Shown: positions 9,323 to 18,738 of the stretch, one piece after another
Layout: the number at the start of each line of letters is the position of its first letter
How positions within the stretch are numbered: the first letter of the stretch is position 1
Assembly: GCF_021655615.1 (NCBI RefSeq)
Contig: NZ_AP025245.1
Span: 1,364,001-1,428,000 of the forward strand
DNA: 64,000 nucleotides
Direction of reading: 5' to 3'
From: Acidianus sp. HS-5
GTDB lineage: Archaea; Thermoproteota; Thermoprotei_A; Sulfolobales; Sulfolobaceae
Position numbers and translations under genes: made by a program
The notes under the pieces: model-generated
What the model was told of the DNA's origin: nothing
The model's input: only the letters and a program-made list of their open reading frames with translations
Database searches by the model: none

Positions 9323-9606
9323 GAATAAAGGCTAAGGTTGGCAATATTGAAGATTGGTTTGTTATAGATACCAGCTTCAGTGGTGAGATGTTAGTTAATT
9401 ATGAAATATTTGATAAAATTCAATTCCCTACATTTGATGCCGGATTGGTGTGCATAACCGCAAATGAGTGTTATAGGGCTTCCGGTAAGCTTTCTGCTGT
9501 AAGAATATTAAATAATGAAATTAACGTGATTGTATTATGGATTCCTCAGTTGAATGAGAATTTGATTGGAGGAAAAAGCCTTAATAAAACTTGGTTTGGT
9601 GATTAA
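9319..9606 (+). CDS. Putative clan AA (retropepsin-like) aspartic protease, single domain
   Basis: 95 residues. FVIDTSFSGEMLV at 14-26 matches the retropepsin active-site strand, with D17-T18-S19 in place of the usual D-T-G; the degraded copy at 3498-3575 keeps D-T-G. Near the C-terminus ENLIGGKSL resembles the hydrophobic-G motif (often LIGxxxL) that closes the fold. At under 100 residues it would act as a homodimer. The fold is inferred from short motifs only. The GTG start overlaps the upstream 50-residue gene. Confidence 0.5.
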   Translation: MRIKAKVGNIEDWFVIDTSFSGEMLVNYEIFDKIQFPTFDAGLVCITANECYRASGKLSAVRILNNEINVIVLWIPQLNENLIGGKSLNKTWFGD

Positions 9607-9617
9607 TTATAAGAACC

Positions 9618-10172
9618 TTACTGTTTCTGATCCTTAACCATTAATGAAAAGAAGATACCTTGATCCACGTGGTACTCTACTTCAGAAAACCCTGCATTAA
9701 AGAAGTCCTTCCTTATGTTCCTTACAATTTCAGGCTCTATGAGTATAAAGTAACCTTTGTCTTTTATTACCTTACTAACTTCTCCTGCTAATGTACTTCT
9801 TTCCTTCCTTACCGTATTATAAAAATAAAGGGCCGAGTAAGCTAAATCAAAAGTCTTATCCTTAAAAGGTAAAGGAAATAGATTTTCTACTAGATTAGAA
9901 TCTTCTCCCCTTAAATAGTTCTTCACTTCCTTGTCAGTAATTTCATTATTCCAAACTTCTATGGAAACTAAGGAAGGAGGTTTAACTTCCTTCTCTACAG
10001 AGAGTGTTACTAAACAGTTCCCGCAACCGATTTCTAGAACTCTTCTAGGGTTTAACCTCTTTATGAATGATGAAACCAATTTTCCTATCCTTACCTCCTC
10101 ACAAATTGTAATTCCCATTCTCCTAAAAGGCTTATAATTCCACGAGTTTATGCTGTCAAAAATAGATGACAT
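9618..10172 (-). CDS. Class I SAM-dependent methyltransferase
   Basis: 184 residues with motif I VLEIGCGNCLVTLSVE (about 45-60), an acidic residue after strand 2 (VSIEVWNNE), then LPFKDKTFDLAYSALYFYN and the late strand GYFILIEPE. The substrate is unknown; small-molecule and protein acceptors are both possible. It converges with the aspartic-protease-like gene, 11 bases away. Confidence 0.8.
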   Translation of the reverse strand: MSSIFDSINSWNYKPFRRMGITICEEVRIGKLVSSFIKRLNPRRVLEIGCGNCLVTLSVEKEVKPPSLVSIEVWNNEITDKEVKNYLRGEDSNLVENLFPLPFKDKTFDLAYSALYFYNTVRKERSTLAGEVSKVIKDKGYFILIEPEIVRNIRKDFFNAGFSEVEYHVDQGIFFSLMVKDQKQ

Positions 10173-10222
10173 AGTTTATTATGTTATCTTTAATTTATAA
10201 ATTATGATAAATAGTAGTCTGC

Positions 10223-10879
10223 TTAATAATCCTCAAGATTAATCTTCTTTATTTCAAAATTCTTAGTTATAGCTGTAAAGTATCTATCAATGTAAAGTTT
10301 ATAATCCTCCTTAGTGTTTATCAAGTGTTCTCTGACTATCCCAGAAACGTAATCTGCAGAGTGAATTAGTTTGCATTTATCGTGACCTGTAAAATCTATC
10401 CTAACAATGCTAGCTAAAGTCCAGTTACGAAAATTAATAAGGATATATTGCCTATCGCTGTTTCTTAGTATAGGAATTCTATCGTAATGTACAATAATTC
10501 TTTTTCCCGCAACGTATTTTCTTAAGTTTAATCCCAAAATTTTTCCGTAAATTTCTACCACATGAGGACTCAAGTTTTCCTTTTTATTTATTATTAATGA
10601 AACTCCACGCAAGTTTGATAACACCTTGTTCACGAATACTCCTTTAACATCTTTACCTAGCTTAGACGGCTTAGGTAAGTCTTCTGACCATTTGAAATAT
10701 TTTATATCTTTTCCCGTAAGTTTTTGTGCATCTCTAATTGCCTCATCGTATAGTCTAAAGTAAGTATTCACGTCATCTATTAGTACTGCAGAGATTACAA
10801 AGGGTTTATCATCGTTAGGATTTCCTGCCTCGTCTACTGCTATATTAATTTCCACACTTGTGTAAAGGTAAGTATACAT
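10223..10879 (-). CDS. DUF3800 protein
   Basis: 218 residues. It begins with a strand and INIAVDEAGNPNDDKPFVISAV, the usual DUF3800 opening (D-E-x-G), and has a second acidic/His region with HYDRIPILRN and KLIHSADYVSGIVREH (the AD-x2-SG pattern). The family has an RNase H-like fold and is often found with mobile or defence genes, but its activity is not established. A perfect 12-base palindrome TTAGTTAACTAA (10887-10898) lies just upstream of the ATG. Confidence 0.75.
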   Translation of the reverse strand: MYTYLYTSVEINIAVDEAGNPNDDKPFVISAVLIDDVNTYFRLYDEAIRDAQKLTGKDIKYFKWSEDLPKPSKLGKDVKGVFVNKVLSNLRGVSLIINKKENLSPHVVEIYGKILGLNLRKYVAGKRIIVHYDRIPILRNSDRQYILINFRNWTLASIVRIDFTGHDKCKLIHSADYVSGIVREHLINTKEDYKLYIDRYFTAITKNFEIKKINLEDY

Positions 10880-10944
10880 ATAAATATTAGTTAACTAAAT
10901 GGTACAGAAAGGCTTAATTACGCTTTTGATGAATTATTATTTGG

Positions 10945-11004
10945 GAGTGCACGGGGATACGTGCACGATGATCAAAACTAACGAGTGCACGGGGATTCGT
11001 GCAC
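10945..11004. repeat. Two tandem GTGCAC hairpins, 38-base period
   Basis: Two 22-base units (10945-10966 and 10983-11004) differ at one position. Each holds GTGCACG, a six-base loop (GGGATA or GGGATT), and CGTGCAC, a perfect 7-bp stem extended to 8 bp in the second copy. They sit in a 308-base intergenic region with no open frame. They are more GC-rich than their surroundings. Just after them GAGTT-CA-AACTC (11009-11020) is another small inverted repeat. Confidence 0.8.
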
Positions 11005-11186
11005 TATGAGTTCAAACTCGTATAATTCCTAGCGATGAGATCTTCTATCATATTTTATTATGGCTAATTATTTTCATGTAATATACCTTCTTAAGGTTAA
11101 ATCAATAATATTTTATATAGATAAAAATTCAGATAGTCAAATAAATTAACAATTAAAAACTGGAAATTTTTAGATTCAAATTTCCT

Positions 11187-11609
11187 CTATTTTGAGATCA
11201 ATTTCTGGAGAATATTTATCAATGTGTTAATTTCATCTTCCGTTAATACATTAAGTTTTTCCTTAGTTACGTCAGCATATATTTTTTCAGCCTTCACTAA
11301 AATTTCCTTACCTTTTTCTGTCAGTTCTAATTGTATAATCCTCCTATCTTTTTCGCTTCTAACCCTCATAACTAAGCCTAATCTTTCTAACCTATCTACG
11401 GCGTACGTCATTGCAGATTTTGAAACTCCTAAAATGCTTGCAAGTTTAGCGGGAGTATAAGGAGATATGCTCAGCATTTTTATTATACCGACATCTAAAG
11501 CCGAAAGATCTCCCTCTCCTATTCTTTTTAACGCTTCACGATTTATTTCCTTATATATTATTGACATTATTCTTAAGACTTCAAGTTCTTTAGACTCTAT
11601 TTCCTTCAT
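11187..11609 (-). CDS. MarR-family transcription regulator
   Basis: 140 residues. It shows the MarR layout: a dimerising N-terminal helix, then the winged helix YTPAKLASILGVSKSAMTYAVDRLERLGLV with the wing RVRSEKDRRIIQLELTEKG. It is the second gene of an operon with the DHA2 efflux pump (20-base overlap, GAGGTG ribosome site), so it most likely represses the pump until a drug or phenolic ligand binds. An inverted repeat overlapping the operon promoter (13331-13356) is a candidate operator. Confidence 0.9.
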   Translation of the reverse strand: MKEIESKELEVLRIMSIIYKEINREALKRIGEGDLSALDVGIIKMLSISPYTPAKLASILGVSKSAMTYAVDRLERLGLVMRVRSEKDRRIIQLELTEKGKEILVKAEKIYADVTKEKLNVLTEDEINTLINILQKLISK

Positions 11610-13308
11610 TGTTTACACCTCTCTTACTCGGTGGATCATTTTCAATAACTTCTTCAGCAATTGTCCTTCCTCCTCTCAATGCAGAGACTATAGCACCTAG
11701 GAAAGCCATAGTTGCCCCTATGTAGAAAGAAATCTTAAGTGCGTGCATGAAAGAAGGAGCAATAGCCTCTGGGAACCATTGTTTACTTGTGAGCGTCGCA
11801 ATTGTAGAAGGGCTTAGAGAAGCTGTTAATTGATGAGGCAATGTAGAAAGTATTGCGCCTACTGGGTTGTAACCCAGAAATGCAGAAAACAATGCACTTG
11901 TTACAGGTATTTTAGACATTATGGGAGCCAACTGAGGAGCGCCAGCTTCAGTAACAGCTTGCGAGAGCGCTGTAGGCAAAGTTGCAGCCAATACACCTAT
12001 TATTATAGTGAAAAACAGCGCTAAGCTGGCAGTCTGTGCTGAATTCTGTAGCGTAGTCCTCATCCCTGATGCTGAACCTCTATGCATTCTTGGAACGCTA
12101 TTCATTATTGCAGTAGTGTTTGGGGCTCCGAACATTCCACTACCTAATCCCATAATGAAGATAATAGCAGCAAATTCTGGGTAGTTAAAGTCGTAAGGCA
12201 AAGTGCTGAGCGCTATGAACGCTGCACCTACTATTATCAAGCCTACAGTAGCTAAAGTCCTTGCGCCGTACCTATCCGATAATGCGCCGCTTATTGGCCC
12301 CATTATTACGAATCCTAACATCATAGGTATCATATAAACTCCAGCCCAGAATGGAGTTGAAGAATAGCTATAACCGTGCAAAGGTAGCCATATGCCTTGA
12401 AGTAAAATTATAAGAACTATCATTATTCCTCCGAAAGCAAATGCGAAGAGTAACTGAGAAATTCCGCCCATTAGAAACGCCTTTATCTTAAACAGTTCAA
12501 GTCTGAACATAGGATACTTCATTCTTTTCTCTATAAATGGAAAAGCTATTAAAAGCCCTGCACCGGCCACTAGAGAAGCGATTACGTATGGATTTGTCCA
12601 GCCCATTTGTGAAGTTCCGTATGGCATTAATCCGTATGTCACACCTAGTAGCAATAACACTAGTCCACCAGCAAAAACTAAATTACCTATCCAGTCTATT
12701 CCCTCTCCCTTGGCAGTTCCTCCGGTCTCCTTCAGTTTTAAGTAGCTCCATATTGTGCCTAAAATTCCAACCGGAACGCTTACTAAGAATATGAACCTCC
12801 AGTTTATTGTAGCTAATATTCCTCCTAAAACTAGACCTACTAGAGACCCTGCTAATCCCGCTATTTGATTTATACCTAATGCCTTACCTCTCTCCGTTAC
12901 AGGGAATGCATCCGTTATTATTGCAGCACTGTTTGCAAAAAGAAACGCTGCACCTATTCCTTGAATTAGCCTAAAAATTATGAGTTCTAAAGCACCAAGA
13001 TCTCCGGTATTAGGCGTTAAGAAAAGTAAGATAGATCCTATAGTAAATACGGCAAAACCCAAATTGTATAAACGAACTCTCCCGAAAATATCTGAAAGCC
13101 TGCCAAAAGTGACAAGGAAAGCTGCAGTTATTACGTTATACCCCATTAAAATCCATAATAAGTATTGAAAAGACGACGGTTCCACCGGGTTTATATCAAT
13201 TCCTCTAAAAATAGCTGGAAGGGAAATCAGAATTATTGTACCGTTTATTGCCGACATTAGAACTCCAATTGTCGTATTTGAAAGTGCAATCCACTTATAT
13301 TCAACCAT
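11590..13308 (-). CDS. DHA2-type (14-segment) MFS drug exporter
   Basis: 572 residues with about 14 membrane helices. Signature loops include GRLSDIFGRVRLYN between helices 2 and 3 (motif A), RLIQGIGAAFLFANSAAII (motif B), and LGINQIAGLAGSLVGLVLGG (motif C, proton-coupled antiporters). An EmrB/QacA-like exporter of toxic compounds is the expected role. It is encoded first in the operon with marR, which points to regulated drug or phenolic efflux. Confidence 0.9.
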   Translation of the reverse strand: MVEYKWIALSNTTIGVLMSAINGTIILISLPAIFRGIDINPVEPSSFQYLLWILMGYNVITAAFLVTFGRLSDIFGRVRLYNLGFAVFTIGSILLFLTPNTGDLGALELIIFRLIQGIGAAFLFANSAAIITDAFPVTERGKALGINQIAGLAGSLVGLVLGGILATINWRFIFLVSVPVGILGTIWSYLKLKETGGTAKGEGIDWIGNLVFAGGLVLLLLGVTYGLMPYGTSQMGWTNPYVIASLVAGAGLLIAFPFIEKRMKYPMFRLELFKIKAFLMGGISQLLFAFAFGGIMIVLIILLQGIWLPLHGYSYSSTPFWAGVYMIPMMLGFVIMGPISGALSDRYGARTLATVGLIIVGAAFIALSTLPYDFNYPEFAAIIFIMGLGSGMFGAPNTTAIMNSVPRMHRGSASGMRTTLQNSAQTASLALFFTIIIGVLAATLPTALSQAVTEAGAPQLAPIMSKIPVTSALFSAFLGYNPVGAILSTLPHQLTASLSPSTIATLTSKQWFPEAIAPSFMHALKISFYIGATMAFLGAIVSALRGGRTIAEEVIENDPPSKRGVNNEGNRV

Positions 13309-13330
13309 GTGAATCAGTTTAATACTTAAT

Positions 13331-13356
13331 AGTTAAGTTATAAACTTTTCTTAACT
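13331..13356 (-). promoter_or_regulatory. Promoter and candidate MarR operator of the efflux operon
   Basis: AGTTAAG (13331-13337) and CTTAACT (13350-13356) form a perfect 7-bp inverted repeat with a 12-base spacer. The spacer contains the minus-strand TATA-like tttataac, about 26-35 bases before the ATG at 13308. A repressor bound here would block TBP, which fits control by the MarR protein of the same operon. Confidence 0.55.
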
Positions 13357-13654
13357 GAACTACTTTAGAGAGGCTAGGCTTTCAAACCTTTATAAACGTT
13401 AGATAAGCAAAATAATAATTAAGTAAATATTTAATGTAAGAGTAATAAACATACCAATGAAGATAAATATACTTTCTGAGGTTTTAAAAATCAAGATCTT
13501 TTACCGAAATATGGAAGATAGTGATGTAATTTGAGGAATATCGATATCTTTTAAACTTCAATAGAGTATAACTAAAATTCTTACAATTTATAGAATAAAT
13601 TGAATGATGGTTTTCGGCTAACACTTATTGTTTTAAAAAGCGAAGAAACTATTA
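13357..13654. other. Intergenic region without a gene
   Basis: About 300 bases of AT-rich sequence between the efflux operon promoter and the ligase-like gene. It holds TATA-like runs and only very short frames. Nothing else recognised. Confidence 0.4.
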
Positions 13655-14581
13655 ATGAACTTACTTGATGAAGGTATAAAACACGATATATATCTATTCT
13701 GTAAGCAGAAGCTTAACCTTCATCCTAGTGAAGATAACTATAACGAATTCCTTTCAGTATTTAAGGACTATAAAGAAGACCTTCGTAGGAACGAGTACGA
13801 GTATAATGCTGAGAATATATTGTCTTTAAACGAGGTAATAAATGATGACGCATTAAAGTATAAAGTATTTATTGAACCTAAACACGATGGGACCCAAATT
13901 GTAATGAAAGTTGATGATAAAGTTCACTTGAGTCATAAGAGCGGTTCAAGGATTGATAAACAGGATATGAGTTTACTCTTCGGAATCTTTATAAAGTTCC
14001 GCGAAGACTTCCTTGAATTAATGGCGAAAGCTAAGGAAGAAGGAGTAGTAATAAAGATGGAAATATTTGGTAAGGAGTACTCTCCTTTTAAAGTTGAGAA
14101 AGAACCTCTCACCTTTTCTGTTTTTGACGCGCTTAAGGGCAATCGTTATTTATTGCCTACAGAATTTTCATTTCCTCATTCAGTAGACTTCATTGAAGTT
14201 AAAAGCTCGAAAGATGTAGACTCTAAGAAAGTTTTATCGTGGTTAAAAAGTAAGGAAGGGGTCGTTGTAAAAATTTATGACAGTACGCTTCCATATAAGA
14301 AGGCTAGAAATTTTAATATGTTAGTTTTTAAATATAAACCGTTTGTTGGTCAACTGGTTAATGAAATGAAGAGTAAAGATCAAGGAAAGTTTTCTGCAGT
14401 ATTATCTGAATTAATTACAGAATATGCTAAGGATAAAGATAAGCCTTTTGATGAGTTGCTGAAGAGAGTAAAAGAAGATCATGAGGAATTGAGAGATTTT
14501 ATAGATAGAAATTACGGGACAATTAAGGACTTCTGGTTTAATAGTGAGACCGTAAGATCGTTATTACGGTTAATGCAATAG
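13655..14581 (+). CDS. ATP-dependent RNA/DNA ligase-like nucleotidyltransferase
   Basis: 308 residues with the ordered motifs of covalent nucleotidyltransferases: motif I IEPKHDGT with K76 as the likely AMP-linked lysine, an SHKSGSRID segment (92-100, motif Ia position), motif III IKMEIFGKEYSP (about 131), motif IV EGVVVKIY (about 203) and motif V VFKYKP (about 226). The helical C-terminal domain (about 235-308) is unlike the OB-fold of DNA ligases and closer to Rnl-type RNA ligases. RNA end joining is likely but the substrate is unproven. Confidence 0.75.
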   Translation: MNLLDEGIKHDIYLFCKQKLNLHPSEDNYNEFLSVFKDYKEDLRRNEYEYNAENILSLNEVINDDALKYKVFIEPKHDGTQIVMKVDDKVHLSHKSGSRIDKQDMSLLFGIFIKFREDFLELMAKAKEEGVVIKMEIFGKEYSPFKVEKEPLTFSVFDALKGNRYLLPTEFSFPHSVDFIEVKSSKDVDSKKVLSWLKSKEGVVVKIYDSTLPYKKARNFNMLVFKYKPFVGQLVNEMKSKDQGKFSAVLSELITEYAKDKDKPFDELLKRVKEDHEELRDFIDRNYGTIKDFWFNSETVRSLLRLMQ

Positions 14582-14628
14582 GTAGTTAAGATTTTTGACC
14601 TGTATTTCATAATATAGGCGATGATTTA

Positions 14629-14961
14629 ATGTTAATTAGAACTTCAGCTGATGTATATTTGGAAGAGGCTGATGAGTTTTTGAGTAAAGGCGATTTAGTT
14701 GATGCTTGTGAAAAATACTACAAGGCTGCAAGAGAGGCTATAATACTTTTAGCTCATAAATTCAATATTAGTTTGGAAAACATAGAAGAAATTGTAACAA
14801 AATTGGCTAATATTTTAGGAGATAAAATAATACTTTACTGGGCTGGGGCTTCACTACTTTACACCGCTAGAAGGAGCTTTGATGCTGAATTGATAAGGAT
14901 ATATAGGGATGACGTAGTTGAGCTCCTCAACCTTGCAAATGAAAGAATTAAGTTAATTTAA
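14629..14961 (+). CDS. PaREP1-family protein
   Basis: 110 residues, all-helical. SADVYLEEADEFLSKGDLVD followed by EKYYKAAREAI is the hallmark of PaREP1 proteins, which are multicopy in Crenarchaeota and related in fold to HEPN proteins. It is a diverged paralogue of the tandem pair at 42118-42817. It follows the ligase-like gene by 48 bases on the same strand. Function unknown. Confidence 0.8.
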   Translation: MLIRTSADVYLEEADEFLSKGDLVDACEKYYKAAREAIILLAHKFNISLENIEEIVTKLANILGDKIILYWAGASLLYTARRSFDAELIRIYRDDVVELLNLANERIKLI

Positions 14962-15169
14962 AAATTTTCATCTAACTTGCTTTGTTGTGTACTTCAATTT
15001 CTCTAGGTGTTAAACTCATCAGTTTTTATTAAATTCTAAATCATATGTCGAATTAAAAGTGAATTTAACGTTGGATTTGATAAAAATTAAAATAATTCAC
15101 AAAGTACATCTAACTATTTCTTGGCTTCAGGCTAAGAAAAACTGTATCTAAGTGATTTATCCTTCTCAG

Positions 15170-15580
15170 TCATATATATGTATGTGGCTTTCCATATCTC
15201 CATGAGTCTTTAAGATAAATATCTATAGGATCTGCTAGCTGGATTGAGAACTTGTATGCGAAACTTCCATCGCCAAACTTATCTTCTACTATTTCCATTG
15301 TTATTCTTCTTACCTCTCTTTCTTCTGCTATTCCCAATAAATGTAAGTATTCATGCAAAATAACCACGTAAAGATAATCATGTTCGTATTGGGTATATCT
15401 GAATTGAGAATAAGGAATTTCATTAATATAGATTGTATCATCTCCTGCTCTAACGAAACCTAAGACAGAAGGATTAAATCTAGCTAAAGTTACCCTTGCG
15501 TTAGCTTCCCTTCCTTTTCTCGCTTTAACGTCCTTTTTGACTTCATTTAGTACGATATCCAGATCGGGTATAAAAGGCAT
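15170..15580 (-). CDS. Zincin-type metalloprotease-like protein
   Basis: 136 residues with VVILHEYLHLLGIAEEREV. HEYLH (76-80) is an HExxH zinc site and E86/E87 could be the third ligand in a gluzincin-like or minimal fold. It has no signal peptide, so it acts in the cytoplasm if it is a peptidase. It lies 110 bases after the hypAB pair on the same strand; a link to hydrogenase processing is possible but is not shown. Confidence 0.65.
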   Translation of the reverse strand: MPFIPDLDIVLNEVKKDVKARKGREANARVTLARFNPSVLGFVRAGDDTIYINEIPYSQFRYTQYEHDYLYVVILHEYLHLLGIAEEREVRRITMEIVEDKFGDGSFAYKFSIQLADPIDIYLKDSWRYGKPHTYI

Positions 15581-15687
15581 GCATAATTATCGATTTTTAA
15601 AAATAAAACAGTTCTTAACTAAGGGGGAATTGAGCTTCTCTAGTGCTTGAAGTTTACCATTTAATATAGATTATCAGGTAATGCTTC

Positions 15688-16398
<711 letters not shown>

Positions 16399-16887
16399 TT
16401 TCCTCCACCTCTATTTCGTCAATTGTCATGTCTTGAGACTGAAGAATAATATCATGAGAACCGCAGTAAGGGCATTTAATGAAAGAAGGAGCTAAAGCTG
16501 GCATGAGATGCATAGGGTATTCTTCCCCAAACTCAGATCTAACTTGTTCTATTTGGTCTTTAACCTCATTGAGTGAAAATTCCTTACCGCAGTTTTTGCA
16601 CTTAAATACTGGGTCCTTAAACTTAACCTCAAGTTCTGCCTCATCAAGGACTGAGTCTTTCTTCATCATGTCAAACGCTTCTTTCAAAATTTCTACGTCA
16701 AGGAAAGAGAAAGTAGGAACTCCTAAAACCACTTTTTTGACCTTTATCTTTTTATCGTCAGCCCAGTTTATGACTGTCCTAATTACTGAGTCGGCAACCG
16801 ACCACTCATGCATAATTATCTTTTGCTTTTCATTATATTAATTATTACTCTTTGCGTTAACGGAGATAAATAAGTTTGATAAAAAAT

Positions 16888-16907
16888 ATTTATGGTAAAA
16901 CATAAAT
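16888..16907. promoter_or_regulatory. Inverted repeat ATTTATG-N6-CATAAAT in the hypA/DUF364 divergent promoter
   Basis: A perfect 7-bp inverted repeat with a 6-base spacer, about 22-41 bases before the ATG of the DUF364 gene at 16929, overlapping its TATA region. A 5-of-7 version with the same spacing (24419-24438) lies before the second DUF364 gene and the molybdopterin-binding gene. A shared operator is possible, although AT-rich repeats can arise by chance. Confidence 0.4.
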
Positions 16908-16928
16908 GTTATTCCCGTTAATTATATT

Positions 16929-17675
16929 ATGCAAAGTAAAGTTATAGATTCATTAATTTCTCATGCTAAAGAAAATGATACGGAAGTGAAAAACGTTACA
17001 GTAGGCGTAACCTGGACTTGCGTACTTTCAAAGTACTGTGGAGTTTCAATGACATATAACATGAATACCGAAGATTTGGACATAAAGGACTTTGGACATT
17101 TAGAAGAAAAATCTGTAGGAGAACTTGCGGGTTATCTTAAGTCTTGGAATCTTTTAGAAGCAAGCGTGGGTTTAGCTTCAATAAATTCTGTTATAGAACC
17201 TAAAGGTAATACTGAAGCTAATGGCTTAGACATTGCACTAGAGTATGGTAAAGGAAAGAAAATAGTAATGATAGGAAAGTTCCCTGGTTTACAGAAATTC
17301 AAGGAAGTTGCAAAAGAGTTTGTAGTTTTAGAGCTCAATCCCTTCCTTATAGATTCTTCTCAAGGTATTCTTCCTTCTACTGCCGCAGAGACTGTAATTG
17401 AAGACAGCCAAGTTGTAGTAATAACTGCAACTACTATTATAAATAAATCGATTGATAGGCTTTTAGAACTGTCCAGAAAGGCTAACGCTTATGTAATTTT
17501 ATTAGGGCCTAGTACTCCTATGCTGGATTTAATGTTCGACTTCGGAGTTGACGTATTAGCAGGAATAAGAGTTAATAGGCCTTATTCGTTTATAAAGAAA
17601 ATAAGTCAAGGCTGTGGGATGGTTAATCCAAGTAAGATGGAAGGAGATGTTTCATTCATAGTAAGGACACGTTAA
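16929..17675 (+). CDS. DUF4213/DUF364 putative metal-chelation protein, copy 1
   Basis: 248 residues. The N-terminal part (about 1-95) resembles DUF4213, with two Cys in WTCVLSKYCGVSMTY. The C-terminal Rossmann-like DUF364 has KIVMIGKFPGL, LELNPF, and VVVITATTIINKSIDRLLEL followed by LLGPSTPMLDLMFDFGVDVLAG. The family is thought to bind metals, but no reaction is established. It is divergently arranged to hypAB, and a paralogue lies next to a molybdopterin gene, which suggests a role in metal cofactor supply for the hydrogenase and sulfur reductase. Confidence 0.8.
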   Translation: MQSKVIDSLISHAKENDTEVKNVTVGVTWTCVLSKYCGVSMTYNMNTEDLDIKDFGHLEEKSVGELAGYLKSWNLLEASVGLASINSVIEPKGNTEANGLDIALEYGKGKKIVMIGKFPGLQKFKEVAKEFVVLELNPFLIDSSQGILPSTAAETVIEDSQVVVITATTIINKSIDRLLELSRKANAYVILLGPSTPMLDLMFDFGVDVLAGIRVNRPYSFIKKISQGCGMVNPSKMEGDVSFIVRTR

Positions 17676-17738
17676 AGCCTTGCTAATGAAAAGTTCCTCT
17701 CCGTAATATTCTGCTCTCTATGCCCTTTAGCTACCGCA

Positions 17739-18575
17739 TTAGAATTCTATTACTTTCCCTACTCCTGCGTCAATGAACTTATCCTTATGTTCTGCAATCA
17801 AACTCTTTATTAGGTTTCCGCTACAATGAGCAGGACCTATTTTGTTCAACTTAAGCAATTCTTCAGATACTTTTACAACTTTATCTTTTGGTGAGGATAA
17901 TAAATGAAAACCTCCTAGAGAGGCATAAACGTTTTCTCCCGTAACCTCCTTTGCATGATTTATTATATTTAGAATACCGGAATGTCCACAACCCGTTAAT
18001 GTTACTAATCCATTTTCAGTGTTCATGTAAAGCGCCGCATCATCCTTCATATGGTCTCCAACAACTGAAGAATCCTTCGTTGTAAACAGACCTGCTGTAT
18101 ATTCATCATAACCGTATCTCTTCACTTCTCCACTAAATATTATTCCTTCAGCTATTTCCAAAGGCTGAGAAGTTAGTATTACGTGGAAGTGCTTTTCCAT
18201 TTCATCTAAGTTCATTGGAATTCCTATATATTCAAGTTTCCCTGACCAGTTTAGTAATTTCTTCTCGAAAACTGAAGGATGAGCAATAACTACTTTACCT
18301 TCTAACTTCTTAACGAGTTCGGGATTACCAAACCCTCCTGTATGATCGCTGTGGCCATGACTTAAGACAATGTAGTCTATCTTCTTCAAGTCTATTCCAA
18401 GTTTTTCAGCATTATAAAGAACAGGATAACCAGAGTTACCTACGTCGTAAAGTATTTTAGTATCGTCGGTTTCTATTATTGCAGAAAATCCCCACTCTCC
18501 TATTAATGGAGGAATTAACGTTGAAACGAAATTATCGCTTAGTACAGTTATTTTTAAGTTGGAAAGTTTCTTCAT
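17739..18575 (-). CDS. Metallo-beta-lactamase fold hydrolase (COG1237-like)
   Basis: 278 residues with LSHGHSDHTGG (H73, H75, D77, H78), a later GCGHSG and LGGFHLL and the final PAHCSG, the COG1237 arrangement. Relatives are annotated as dihydropterin ribofuranosylaminobenzene phosphate synthase-like proteins of methanopterin-type cofactor synthesis, but many members are uncharacterised. It is flanked by nickel-handling genes; its part in that pathway is unproven. Confidence 0.75.
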   Translation of the reverse strand: MKKLSNLKITVLSDNFVSTLIPPLIGEWGFSAIIETDDTKILYDVGNSGYPVLYNAEKLGIDLKKIDYIVLSHGHSDHTGGFGNPELVKKLEGKVVIAHPSVFEKKLLNWSGKLEYIGIPMNLDEMEKHFHVILTSQPLEIAEGIIFSGEVKRYGYDEYTAGLFTTKDSSVVGDHMKDDAALYMNTENGLVTLTGCGHSGILNIINHAKEVTGENVYASLGGFHLLSSPKDKVVKVSEELLKLNKIGPAHCSGNLIKSLIAEHKDKFIDAGVGKVIEF

Positions 18576-18738
18576 AATATTCTCTATATAGTTAAGGGAT
18601 TAAAATTTTTACTTTTCATTACGAATGGATAGTAATTTTGTTGTATGATCTGTTTTTACTCGATTCGTTTACCTTAAAACACTAATACAACTATAGATTA
18701 TTTCTTACACGTTACTTTTTACAAGTTAATCTAATATA

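Noticed and set aside
10945..11004. CRISPR array
   Set aside because: Only two units, strongly palindromic throughout, 16-base spacer, and no match to Sulfolobales repeats.
16929..17675. Hydrogenase structural or HypE-like gene
   Set aside because: No Ni-binding CxxC pairs of a large subunit and no HypE C-terminal PRIC motif; it matches DUF364.
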